Of a DNA stretch of 64,000 bases, positions 36,887 to 45,066 are shown in pieces (position 1 is the first letter of the stretch; every line of letters starts with the position of its first letter). Below the pieces are notes generated by a model that worked only from the letters and a program-made list of their open reading frames with translations, had not been told where the DNA came from and did no database searches. Location of the stretch: NCBI GenBank assembly GCA_964546955.1, contig CAZJLP010000024.1, positions 4,601 through 68,600 on the forward strand, written 5' to 3'. The position numbers and the translations under genes are program-made. This DNA comes from CAZJLP01 sp964546955. Its GTDB lineage: Bacteria > Verrucomicrobiota > Verrucomicrobiia > Opitutales > Opitutaceae.

Positions 36887-36929
36887 CCGCCCTCCTTCAC
36901 TCGGTACACTGGCGGGAAATTCAATCCTC

Positions 36930-37994
36930 GTGCCCAAAAACTTACTTGTCACCGGTTCCTCCGGACTAATCGGCTCCGAAGTATGCAGTTTTTTCTCGAA
37001 GGAATACGACTTCCGGATCCATGGAGTGGACAACAACCAACGCGCGATATTCTTCGGACCTTCCGGCGACACGCGCTGGAACCAATCCCGGCTGTCGCGC
37101 GAACTGCCGGCCTTCCATCATCACGAATTGGATATTCGGGATCGTCCGGGGGTGCTCGCCTTATTGAAGGAGATCAAGCCGTCGGCCATCGTTCACACCG
37201 CCGCGCAACCGTCGCACGATCGCGCGGCCGCTATTCCCTTCGACGATTTCGACACCAACGCCGTGGGAACCCTCAATCTCCTTGAGGCTGCGCGGCAGGC
37301 TTGCCCAGAGGCGCCCTTTGTTCACATGAGCACGAACAAGGTTTACGGCGATGCTCCGAACGGCATCGCGACCCGGGAACTGCCCACGCGTTGGGACTAC
37401 GCCGATCCAGCGTATGCCGACGGAATTCCCGAGTCGTTCACCATCGACCAGTCCAAACACTCGCTTTTCGGCGCGTCGAAAGTGGCAGCGGATGTCATGG
37501 TCCAGGAATACGGACGCTATTTCGGCATGCCGACCTGTTGTTTACGAGGCGGGTGCCTCACCGGCCCCAACCACTCTGGCGTCGAGCTGCATGGGTTTCT
37601 CAGTTATCTCGTAAAATGCAACCTGGACAGACGGGAGTACCGGGTTTTCGGCTACAAGGGAAAACAGGTGCGGGACAACATTCATGCGTTGGATGTGGCT
37701 CGTTTCATGGCCGCGTTCATCGACGCGCCACGCGCTGGTGAAGTCTACAACCTTGGTGGGGGCAAAGCCAACTCTTGCTCGATTCTCGAAGCGTTCGACC
37801 TCGCGGCATCCATGACCGGCAACGAGCAAAACTACCGCTATCTTGACCAGCACCGATCCGGCGACCACATCTGCTACTACAGCAACCTTCAAAAAATACG
37901 GGCCCACTATCCGCGTTGGGATATCTCCATTTCCCTGGTAGAAACCATTCAACAGATTGTCGATGCCTGGCGTACGCGCCCGACGGCCAGCTAG
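36930..37994 (+). CDS. NAD-dependent epimerase, CDP-tyvelose (RfbE)-type family
   Basis: A 354-residue extended SDR starting at GTG 36930 with NLLVTGSSGLIGSEV. STNKVYGD is the signature of the CDP-paratose/tyvelose 2-epimerase family, and the GKQVRDNIH and YNLGGG motifs follow. The usual YxxxK is FGASK, so the catalytic Tyr is replaced by Phe. I recall this from related uncharacterised proteins, so it may define a subfamily. No CDP-glucose 4,6-dehydratase is in the window, so the substrate is probably not CDP-paratose. The ORF continues upstream to 36795, but that part is unlike protein. A GT2 gene follows. Confidence 0.82.
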   Translation: MPKNLLVTGSSGLIGSEVCSFFSKEYDFRIHGVDNNQRAIFFGPSGDTRWNQSRLSRELPAFHHHELDIRDRPGVLALLKEIKPSAIVHTAAQPSHDRAAAIPFDDFDTNAVGTLNLLEAARQACPEAPFVHMSTNKVYGDAPNGIATRELPTRWDYADPAYADGIPESFTIDQSKHSLFGASKVAADVMVQEYGRYFGMPTCCLRGGCLTGPNHSGVELHGFLSYLVKCNLDRREYRVFGYKGKQVRDNIHALDVARFMAAFIDAPRAGEVYNLGGGKANSCSILEAFDLAASMTGNEQNYRYLDQHRSGDHICYYSNLQKIRAHYPRWDISISLVETIQQIVDAWRTRPTAS

Positions 37995-38066
37995 GGTCAC
38001 GGCCCCCGCCTGTTGTCAATTGACTCGCCGAATGCGCGAGACAATGGTCGAGCTCAAACTATCTGC

Positions 38067-38879
38067 ATGATCGGCAACAAAAAAGTCGCAGCCGTGCTTC
38101 CTGCCTATAACGCGGCAAAAACCCTCGAGCAGACCATCAGTCATCTCGATCGCCAGTTGGTTGACGACATCATCGTCGTCGATGACGGCAGCACGGACGC
38201 GACCCGTGACCTCACCCAGAAGCTTGGTTTGAACTACGCCTTTCACCGCGAAAACCACGGATACGGCGGCAACCAGAAGACCTGCTACTCGTTGGCAGTG
38301 GCGACGGGCGCCGACATTGTGGTCATGCTGCATCCGGATTATCAATACGAGCCGCTCCTGTTGCCCGCGCTGGCCAATATGGTCGCCTCGGGGGTCTACG
38401 ATGTCGCGATCGCCTCGCGCATCCTCGGACATGGCGCCCTCGCCGGCGGGATGCCGCTGTACAAATACGTGTCCAATCGTGCGCTGACCTTCGCCCAGAA
38501 CGTTCTCATCGGACAGAAGTTGTCGGAATACCACACTGGATATCGGGCTTTCTCCCGCAAGGTATTGGAGACCTTGCCACTCCTGGCGAACTCCGACGAT
38601 TTTATCTTCGACAATCAGATGCTGGTGCAGTGTCACGCCTGGGGCTTTAAAATATCGGAGATTTCCTGCCCCACGAAGTATTTTCCTGAAGCCTCCTCGA
38701 TCAACTTTCGTCGCAGCCTGCGCTACGGTTTCGGGACTCTAGGCGTAAGCATGGATTACCGCTTGCAGCGTTGGGGCATGAAAAATCCCGTATATCTTCG
38801 TAAAGATAGCGCCGACAAGTACCGGCTTTCTCTCCAGGCGGCGCGGGAGCGCATAGCCGAGACGAACATCGCGCACTGA
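38067..38879 (+). CDS. GT2 glycosyltransferase, DPM1-like
   Basis: A 270-residue family 2 enzyme: AAVLPAYNAAKTLEQT at the N-terminus, VVDDGSTDATRD (about residues 38-49), the MLHPDYQYEP metal-binding region (about 90-99), and GYRAFSRKVLE. This is the dolichol- or polyprenyl-phosphate-sugar synthase type, which usually loads a sugar onto a lipid carrier; it lacks C-terminal membrane helices. It follows the epimerase by about 70 bases and may use its product. ATG 38067 is preferred to TTG 38013. Confidence 0.88.
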   Translation: MIGNKKVAAVLPAYNAAKTLEQTISHLDRQLVDDIIVVDDGSTDATRDLTQKLGLNYAFHRENHGYGGNQKTCYSLAVATGADIVVMLHPDYQYEPLLLPALANMVASGVYDVAIASRILGHGALAGGMPLYKYVSNRALTFAQNVLIGQKLSEYHTGYRAFSRKVLETLPLLANSDDFIFDNQMLVQCHAWGFKISEISCPTKYFPEASSINFRRSLRYGFGTLGVSMDYRLQRWGMKNPVYLRKDSADKYRLSLQAARERIAETNIAH

Positions 38880-38896
38880 GTGCCACTCGGCCCGGC

Positions 38897-40108
38897 ATGC
38901 CCCGTTTCTTTTCACGCCTAAAGCCATTTGCGCTGTGGTACGGATTGAGCGCTCTCGGTCTGGCACTCGCGATTGCCCCGGTCATCAAGCTGCGTCCCTT
39001 TCGCACGCCGTTGTTTCACTCGCCCTTCGCGGTTTGGACGGTGAAATGTATTCTACTTTTGCTGCCTTTCCTGGCGGCCTGGTGGGTAGTGCGCAAGGCC
39101 GCAGTCAGTCTGACCGAGCGCCGGGTTGCCTGGACGATCTGTCTCGGCCTGACGCTCCTGTGCGAAGTCGTACATTACTGGGTCACTGATCTCGGGCATT
39201 CGTTCCCGCCGGAAATGGTCGCGGACAACACCGTGTGGCAGAAAAATGTGCATGAGGCGGTCCTGCGCCTGCGCACCGATCATATCCCGCATTCTTACCG
39301 TTTCCTACCCAATGCGCTTCTCGCAGAAGTAAGATGGCTCGCCGGCGGTGACTTCGAATTTGGGCGGCTCGCTTTTCGCCTGATCGCGAACGCTGTGCTC
39401 TTCGCGATGTTTTACCGCCTCGGCCGCATCTACCTTCAAACGGGTCTGGCGGCAGTCGCGGTCGTGGTGACGATGGCGCTGATTTATCCCATTAGCGTGC
39501 TGCGTTACGCGGGGCAACCGACGGACCCCATTTCACATCTGAGCTTCGTGCTGTGTTTTTATTGCCTCGCTCGGCGCCATGAGCCCGGCTTTGGACCCAG
39601 TTTGGTCGTCGGAGTCTTCGCGAAGGAATCGGTCGCGGTCATGGCTCTTTGCCGCGCGTTTTACGGTCCGACCCGGCTTCGAGCGTGGGTAGCCGCCGCA
39701 CTTTACGGCGCAGCTGCATTGATCGCTATCATCGCCATTCGACTGGTCGTCAACAGCGGGACGTTCGCCTACGAGCGCGTGAGTGGAGTGGGCTCTGAAC
39801 ACGTCCTGAACAATCTTCGCATGTATCGGGAGTGGATTCCGATGTTTCTCGTCACCTTTGGTCTTCTCGCGCCTGGCGCGATTCTCGGATGGAAGTACAT
39901 GGACAGACCATTCCGCGCGACGACGATCGTCATTACGCTTTCAGTCATCCTCTCCAGTTTGGTTTTTAGCTGGTTGGTCGAGGTGCGGAACAACGTGCCC
40001 GCGTTCCTTCCTCTGGCCATCGCCACCATGAAGTATCTGGAAGTTCGGCTCACACCTCACTCAACTTCCGCCGCCGCGGCCTGCGGCGATTCTCTCTCTG
40101 CGCCGTAG
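38897..40108 (+). CDS. Polytopic membrane protein, possible GT-C-like enzyme
   Basis: A 403-residue protein with about ten hydrophobic segments and a hydrophilic loop with DNTVWQKNVHEAVLRLRTDH (about residues 110-129). I do not recognise a characterised family. It starts 17 bases after the GT2 gene, and the pair resembles known couples in which a GT2 charges the lipid carrier and a membrane GT-C protein uses it in the periplasm. That pairing is inference from gene order. Confidence 0.65.
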   Translation: MPRFFSRLKPFALWYGLSALGLALAIAPVIKLRPFRTPLFHSPFAVWTVKCILLLLPFLAAWWVVRKAAVSLTERRVAWTICLGLTLLCEVVHYWVTDLGHSFPPEMVADNTVWQKNVHEAVLRLRTDHIPHSYRFLPNALLAEVRWLAGGDFEFGRLAFRLIANAVLFAMFYRLGRIYLQTGLAAVAVVVTMALIYPISVLRYAGQPTDPISHLSFVLCFYCLARRHEPGFGPSLVVGVFAKESVAVMALCRAFYGPTRLRAWVAAALYGAAALIAIIAIRLVVNSGTFAYERVSGVGSEHVLNNLRMYREWIPMFLVTFGLLAPGAILGWKYMDRPFRATTIVITLSVILSSLVFSWLVEVRNNVPAFLPLAIATMKYLEVRLTPHSTSAAAACGDSLSAP

Positions 40109-40206
40109 CAGCGAGGCATCCGCAGTCGTTCCCGCTCGCAGTCGGAGGCATTTCCGGTAGAGACTTGGCAATGCCTTCCGGGGCGGTCAGTTTAAACCCT
40201 CACGTC

Positions 40207-40761
40207 ATGAATGCGCAACTTCGCGTCCTCGCCCTCTCAAGCGTTGCCTGGATCGCCATTACGTCTCCGGCCGAGACAGTGGTGTCCCCCTTTGGCACGC
40301 CCGGGACTGAACGCGCACTCCCGCAGGAAGGCGCAGCCTCCGCCTACGAACTCACGGGAGTCGTCAATTCGTCCCAAAGCACCCTCGTTGGGATCATAAA
40401 AGCCGGTGAAGGCCGAAGTTTTTGGATCCCGGTCGGGCAATCCCAGGGAGGCATCGACGTGCTCAGCCACGACCCGAAAACTGATCGCGTGACAATCCGC
40501 GCCGATGGCGCGCGGCACGTGCTCGGCCTCAAAGCACAAAGCCTGGGAGGATCTCTGCCGAACTTCGCCCATTTGGGCACAATTCCATTGGATTTCAAAG
40601 CGGTCGGGCCCGCAGGCCCTGTCGCCGCGCAAGAACGGGAAGCGCGCCAATTGATTGGCGACCTGTTGGAGATCGGGCTCTCGCAACGCACGGCGGAGCA
40701 GCAACGGAAAGCCGGCGGACCAGTCCCTGCCTCCGGTCCCAAATCCGCCGCTCCACGATGA
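40207..40761 (+). CDS. Small exported protein of unknown function
   Basis: About 184 residues from ATG 40207. The first 22 residues form a hydrophobic signal-like segment ending near SPAET. The middle region (ELTGVVNSSQSTLVGII, then FWIPVGQ and DRVTIRADG) looks like one small beta domain of the type in GspC or PilP-like secretion-system proteins, where a similar ELTGV opening is common. The C-terminal 40 residues are Ala/Gln/Lys-rich and probably unstructured. The domain link is a weak resemblance. Upstream bases to 40165 remain open but look untranslated. Confidence 0.6.
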   Translation: MNAQLRVLALSSVAWIAITSPAETVVSPFGTPGTERALPQEGAASAYELTGVVNSSQSTLVGIIKAGEGRSFWIPVGQSQGGIDVLSHDPKTDRVTIRADGARHVLGLKAQSLGGSLPNFAHLGTIPLDFKAVGPAGPVAAQEREARQLIGDLLEIGLSQRTAEQQRKAGGPVPASGPKSAAPR

Positions 40762-40816
40762 GTGTTCATTCCCGTAACGCCGACGTCCGCTCCCGGAGAC
40801 ATCGCTACTTCGCGGC

Positions 40817-41890
40817 ATGACGGTTCTCATTACAGGCGCCTGCGGCTTTGTGGGCAGCACGCTCGCTCGTGCGTTTGCCGACTCCCATCCGCATCTCCAT
40901 CTCCTGGGGTTCGATAATCTAGTACGACGGGGAAGTGAGCAAAATCGCTCTGTGCTCCAGCAACTCGGCGTTCGAGTCATTCACGGCGATTTGCGAATGG
41001 CGAGCGACCTCGAGTCTCTCCCAGCGGTCGATTTCGTGATCGATGCCGCCGCGAATCCAAGCGTGCTGGCAGGCGTCGACGGAAACACGAGTGCAAGGCA
41101 GCTCATCGAACACAATCTGATCGGAACGCTAAATTTGCTCGAATACTGCCGGCGGCAACAAGCTGGTTTTATCCTTCTCAGCACAAGCCGGGTTTATTCC
41201 ATTTCAGCCCTCACCTCAATTCCGGTTGAGGTCGTTGACCACGCGTATCGACCCAGCAAAATGGCCTCCGGACCAGCGGGCATTTCCGAACTTGGCCTGA
41301 ACGAAGGCTGCAGCACTGCAGCCCCCGTGTCACTTTATGGAGCGACGAAGCTCGCGTCAGAAACTCTGGCGCTGGAATACGGCGAAACCTTCGGCCTTCC
41401 CGTGTTTATAAATCGATGCGGGGTATTGGCGGGAGCGGGCCAGTTCGGTCGGCCCGATCAAGGCATCTACGCGTATTGGGTCAATAGCTACCTTCGGCGC
41501 AAGCCCCTTAAATACATCGGTTTCGACGGCTTAGGCCATCAGGTGCGCGACTGCCTTCATCCGCGCGATCTGATTACGCTGCTTTTAAAACAACTCGCGC
41601 GTCCGGACGTTCCGGCGATCGATCGCATTGTGAATTGCTCAGGCGGTATTGGGTCGGCGCGATCACTACGACAATTGTCCAATTGGTGCGCAACGCGCTT
41701 CGGTCCGCATCATGTCGAAAGCGAGCTGCAGTCCAGGCCCTTCGACTTACCGTGGCTTGTATTGGATCCGAGCAAAGCTCGGCGCGTCTGGGGCTGGTCA
41801 CCGACGACGACAACGGACGAGGTGCTCGCCGAGATTGCTGACCACGCGCAAACCAACCCAGACTGGCTTGATCTGTCAGCGGGAGCGTAA
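40817..41890 (+). CDS. NAD-dependent epimerase, CDP-tyvelose (RfbE)-type family
   Basis: A 357-residue extended SDR. The Rossmann motif GACGFVG (about residues 7-13), the STSRVYS stretch (near 119), and an intact Tyr-xxx-Lys in SLYGATKLASE identify it. GHQVRDCLH is the conserved loop also seen in the first RfbE-type gene. Here, unlike at 36930, the catalytic Tyr is present. It ends 6 bases before a GT2 gene. Probably it epimerises a nucleotide sugar, but which one is not shown by sequence. Confidence 0.86.
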   Translation: MTVLITGACGFVGSTLARAFADSHPHLHLLGFDNLVRRGSEQNRSVLQQLGVRVIHGDLRMASDLESLPAVDFVIDAAANPSVLAGVDGNTSARQLIEHNLIGTLNLLEYCRRQQAGFILLSTSRVYSISALTSIPVEVVDHAYRPSKMASGPAGISELGLNEGCSTAAPVSLYGATKLASETLALEYGETFGLPVFINRCGVLAGAGQFGRPDQGIYAYWVNSYLRRKPLKYIGFDGLGHQVRDCLHPRDLITLLLKQLARPDVPAIDRIVNCSGGIGSARSLRQLSNWCATRFGPHHVESELQSRPFDLPWLVLDPSKARRVWGWSPTTTTDEVLAEIADHAQTNPDWLDLSAGA

Positions 41891-41896
41891 CCCAAA

Positions 41897-42727
41897 ATGA
41901 GCGCATCGACTCCCAATCAACCGCCCGGCACGCTTACCCTGTGCTCAATCGTCATTCCAGCGAAAGACGAGGAGGAGTCACTGCCCGCTACACTCGATGC
42001 GATCTACTCCTCCTTCTCACGCGCGGACATCCCGCACGAGATCGTCGTCGTAGACGACGGCAGCAAAGACCGGACGTGGGAGGTTCTACAAACTCTCCGA
42101 GAGCGTATTCCCACCCTCGTGCCGACCCGGAATCTTGGGCTAAATGGGTTTGGCCGGGCCATTGTGCACGGACTCGACAAGATGCAGGGTGACGCGGTCG
42201 TCATCATGATGGCCGACGCATCGGACTCACCTGATGATGCCGTCGCGTACTGGCGCCTCCTGAACGAAGGGTACGAATGCGTCTTCGGCAGCCGGTTCAT
42301 CAAAGGCGGCCGAGTTGTCGACTACCCAAGGGTGAAATTATTGACCAATCGCCTGGCAAACTTCTTCGTTCGCCAGCTATTCCGTATCCACCTCAACGAT
42401 ACCACGAACGCCTTCAAGGCCTACCGGCGAACCGTGATTGACGGCTGCCGCCCCTTGCTTGCGCCTCACTTCAATCTCACGGTCGAGATTCCGCTCAAGG
42501 CGATTGTGCGCGGATACAGTTGGACCGTGATCCCGATCTCGTGGCGCAATCGGAAGTCCGGGATGGCGAAGTTGAAGATAAAGGAAATGGGTAGCCGCTA
42601 TTTCTTTATCTGCGCCTATATTTGGCTGGAAAAATATTTTAGCCGAGGAGACTACCGCCGTCAGGCGGAACGTCGCTTGCCGGTTTTGGGAGGGGACCAC
42701 AGTTCTGGCGACGGCAAAGCCATCTAA
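41897..42727 (+). CDS. GT2 glycosyltransferase, DPM1-like
   Basis: A 276-residue family 2 enzyme with IVIPAKDEEESLPATL, VVVDDGSKDRTWEVL and the MMADASDSPDDA metal-binding region. A C-terminal stretch (RSGMAKLKIKEMGSRYFF in the form NRKSGMAKLK...) is typical of polyprenyl-phosphate mannose or glucose synthases. No strong membrane anchor is visible. It forms an epimerase-GT2 pair with 40817-41890, repeating the arrangement at 36930-38879. A strong terminator lies 126 bases downstream. Confidence 0.88.
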   Translation: MSASTPNQPPGTLTLCSIVIPAKDEEESLPATLDAIYSSFSRADIPHEIVVVDDGSKDRTWEVLQTLRERIPTLVPTRNLGLNGFGRAIVHGLDKMQGDAVVIMMADASDSPDDAVAYWRLLNEGYECVFGSRFIKGGRVVDYPRVKLLTNRLANFFVRQLFRIHLNDTTNAFKAYRRTVIDGCRPLLAPHFNLTVEIPLKAIVRGYSWTVIPISWRNRKSGMAKLKIKEMGSRYFFICAYIWLEKYFSRGDYRRQAERRLPVLGGDHSSGDGKAI

Positions 42728-42769
42728 TAGTTTGTGATCAGTTGATTCCCCGCGTTGCAATCACCGACA

Positions 42770-42852
42770 GAAGAGATAAAAAGTGGACAAAGCTAGCTGC
42801 CACATCGGCAGTCACTAGACCGCAAAAACCGAGCCACCCGCTCGGACTGATG
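42770..42852 (+). ncRNA. Candidate structured leader with two hairpins before a terminator
   Basis: Two clear stem-loops precede the terminator. Hairpin 1 (42793-42818): CTAG and CTGCC pair with GGCAG and CTAG around the loop ACATC, with a small bulge. Hairpin 2 (42829-42845): CCGAGC and GCTCGG around CACCC. Between them lies CGCAAA (42821-42826), which recalls the conserved joining segment of c-di-GMP-I (GEMM) riboswitches, but the rest of that consensus is not convincing. Spacing before an intrinsic terminator and a start codon at 43013 fits an attenuating leader of the deoxysugar block. It could equally be a 3' structure of the previous gene. Confidence 0.35.
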
Positions 42853-42885
42853 CCGCCGCCCTCGGGAGAGGACGGCGGTTTTTTT
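42853..42885 (+). terminator. Intrinsic terminator
   Basis: Stem CCGCCG (42853-42858) pairs with CGGCGG (42873-42878), with an inner CTC/GAG pairing and a GGGA loop, followed by seven T (42879-42885). A strong rho-independent terminator for transcripts from 41897-42727, or an attenuator for the genes that start at 43013. Another small hairpin (CTTCGG/CCGAAG, 42910-42929) lies downstream. Confidence 0.85.
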
Positions 42886-43012
42886 ACACAAAGAGCTGGT
42901 ACCTTGGTACTTCGGCGGTTTTTCCGAAGACGTCGTCATTGGATTTAAGACAGGGAACCAGCGGGAAAAACCTTGTTCGGTGTGACGCGTCACTTTTCTA
43001 TCCGCATCTCAT

Positions 43013-43888
43013 ATGATCTATCTGCTCGGAGGCTCAGGCTATGTTGGTGGTGCCTATCAAGCGCTGCTCGCTTCGAAAGGCATCGCGTTTCGCAATCTCC
43101 GCCGGGCGGATATCGACTACACGAACCCTGCGGTCTTAACCGCAGCCTTGAAAGCCGACCGGCCAGAATTCCTCATCAACGCGGCGGGCTACACGGGAAA
43201 ACCGAATGTCGATGCGTGCGAATTGCACAAAGGGGAGTGTCTGTTCGGGAACGCCGTACTGCCCGGAATCGTCGCTGAGGCCTGCACCGCGGCTGGCGTT
43301 CCGTGGGGTCACGTCTCGTCCGGCTGCATTTACACCGGTGCGAGGCCGGACGGGAGCGGTTTCACAGAGGAGGATGAACCCAATTTCACGTTCCGCCAAA
43401 ATAACTGCAGCTTCTACAGTGGCACCAAAGCGTTGGGCGAAGAGGTACTGGCCGGCGCGCCCAACTGTTACGTTTGGCGCCTCAGGATTCCCTTCGACAA
43501 CGTCGAGAATCCACGGAATTACCTGACGAAGCTCATGCGCTACTCCAGGCTCTTGGACGCAGCAAATTCCATTTCGCAGTTGCACGAATTCGTCGCCGCC
43601 ACGCTCGCATGTTGGGAGAAGCGAGTGCCGTTCGGGAAATACAACGTGACCAATCCGGGTCATGTGACGACGAGAGAGGTCGTATCGCTCATTGAAAAAA
43701 GTGGAATCTCGCCGAAGAAGTACGATTTTTTTGCCAGCGAATCCGAATTCATGAAGCTTGCCGCCAAGACTCCTCGCTCGAACTGCGTGATGTCGTCGAC
43801 GAAGCTGGCCCGTGCCGGCATTCAGCTGACCGAAGTGCACGCAGCGATCGAATACGCGTTGCGCACCTGGCAGAAGGCTGCAGCCTGA
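43013..43888 (+). CDS. Plant NRS/ER-like nucleotide-sugar 3,5-epimerase/4-reductase
   Basis: A 291-residue extended SDR resembling RmlD but closer to the plant rhamnose enzyme NRS/ER (UER1). Shared features are GGSGYVG (residues 6-12), SSGCIY (103-107), GSGFTEEDEPNF, SFYSGTKA with Tyr135 and Lys139, RLRIPF, NPRNYLTK and YNVTNPG. In the plant enzyme, from memory, a Cys and a Lys 68 residues apart (C115, K183) carry the 3,5-epimerase step. Cys105 and Lys173 here are also 68 apart. The protein may thus do the work of both RmlC and RmlD on the 4-keto-6-deoxy sugar made by RmlB next door. It is first in the deoxysugar block. Confidence 0.87.
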   Translation: MIYLLGGSGYVGGAYQALLASKGIAFRNLRRADIDYTNPAVLTAALKADRPEFLINAAGYTGKPNVDACELHKGECLFGNAVLPGIVAEACTAAGVPWGHVSSGCIYTGARPDGSGFTEEDEPNFTFRQNNCSFYSGTKALGEEVLAGAPNCYVWRLRIPFDNVENPRNYLTKLMRYSRLLDAANSISQLHEFVAATLACWEKRVPFGKYNVTNPGHVTTREVVSLIEKSGISPKKYDFFASESEFMKLAAKTPRSNCVMSSTKLARAGIQLTEVHAAIEYALRTWQKAAA

Positions 43889-43910
43889 GAATCCTCCTCT
43901 TCAACCTTCT

Positions 43911-44975
43911 ATGAACGTCCTCGTCACCGGCGGATGTGGTTTCATCGGCTCCAATTTCGTGCGCCAACGCCTCATCGAGGCCGAGTCCCCGCTCCGAAAA
44001 CTGGTCAACTTGGACAAGCTGACTTACGCTGGCAATCCGGCCAATCTGGCAGATCTGGCCGACGATCCGCGTTATGTCTTCGTGCACGGCGATATCGGAG
44101 ACCCGGAGCTGGTGGCGAGATTGCTCAATGAACATCAGATCGACGCCGTCGTGAATTTCGCGGCAGAGTCGCACGTCGATCGGTCCATCGATTCGCCCGA
44201 ACCATTTATCCAAACCAACGTCGTTGGCACGCTTCGCCTGCTCAACGGGGCCCGGTTATACTGGAGCGCGCTCCCGGAACCAAAGAAGAACAGTTTTCGC
44301 TTTCTCCACGTTTCGACGGATGAGGTCTATGGCACGCTGGGATCAAACGATCCCGCTTTCACGGAGGAAACGCCATTTGCGCCGAACAGCCCCTACGCCG
44401 CCTCCAAGGCCGCCAGCGACCATTTGGTGCGTTCCTATCAGCATACCTACAAATTCCCGACGCTCACCACAAACTGTTCGAATAATTACGGGCCGTTTCA
44501 TTTTCCGGAGAAGCTGATCCCCTTAATCATTTTGAACGCACTCGAAGGCAAACCTCTGCCCGTGTACGGAGATGGGATGCAAATTCGCGACTGGCTCTAT
44601 GTTGAGGACCACGCCACCGCGATCTGGCTGGTCCTGCGCAAAGGCCGACTGGGCGAGACTTATAATATCGGAGGGCTAAATGAGAAGCCGAACATCGAAA
44701 TCGTGCAGACCATCTGTGCACTGCTCGACAAAAAGTCGCCCCGCGCCGACAACAAGCCCTACAACGCGCAGATAACCTATGTGGCTGATCGACCGGGCCA
44801 CGATCGACGGTATGCGATCAACTGTTCCAAAATTCAAAAGGAACTCGGCTGGCGCCCTCGTGAAAGCTTCACCACTGGGATTGAGAAAACCGTCGATTGG
44901 TACCTCAGCCACAAGGATTGGGCGGCAGACATCACGGCGAAGAAATACGCGCGCCAGCGCCTCGGTACCGGGTGA
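43911..44975 (+). CDS. rmlB: dTDP-glucose 4,6-dehydratase
   Basis: A 354-residue extended SDR with all RmlB hallmarks: GGCGFIGSN (about residues 7-15), STDEVYG (135-141, catalytic Asp137 and Glu138), Tyr162-xxx-Lys166 in PYAASKA, the NCSNNYGPFHFPEKLIPL region, and RDWLYVEDH. It makes dTDP-4-keto-6-deoxyglucose, the precursor of rhamnose and other 6-deoxy sugars. The 22-base gap from the NRS/ER-like gene and the following RmlA gene support a single pathway. Confidence 0.96.
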   Translation: MNVLVTGGCGFIGSNFVRQRLIEAESPLRKLVNLDKLTYAGNPANLADLADDPRYVFVHGDIGDPELVARLLNEHQIDAVVNFAAESHVDRSIDSPEPFIQTNVVGTLRLLNGARLYWSALPEPKKNSFRFLHVSTDEVYGTLGSNDPAFTEETPFAPNSPYAASKAASDHLVRSYQHTYKFPTLTTNCSNNYGPFHFPEKLIPLIILNALEGKPLPVYGDGMQIRDWLYVEDHATAIWLVLRKGRLGETYNIGGLNEKPNIEIVQTICALLDKKSPRADNKPYNAQITYVADRPGHDRRYAINCSKIQKELGWRPRESFTTGIEKTVDWYLSHKDWAADITAKKYARQRLGTG

Positions 44976-45066
44976 AGGCAGACCAAATCTCCGCGTCTGG
45001 GCCGTGAAAATCGGACCAGCACACCCCTCAACTTCGACGTACGCTTTCATTTCAAACACTCTTCGC

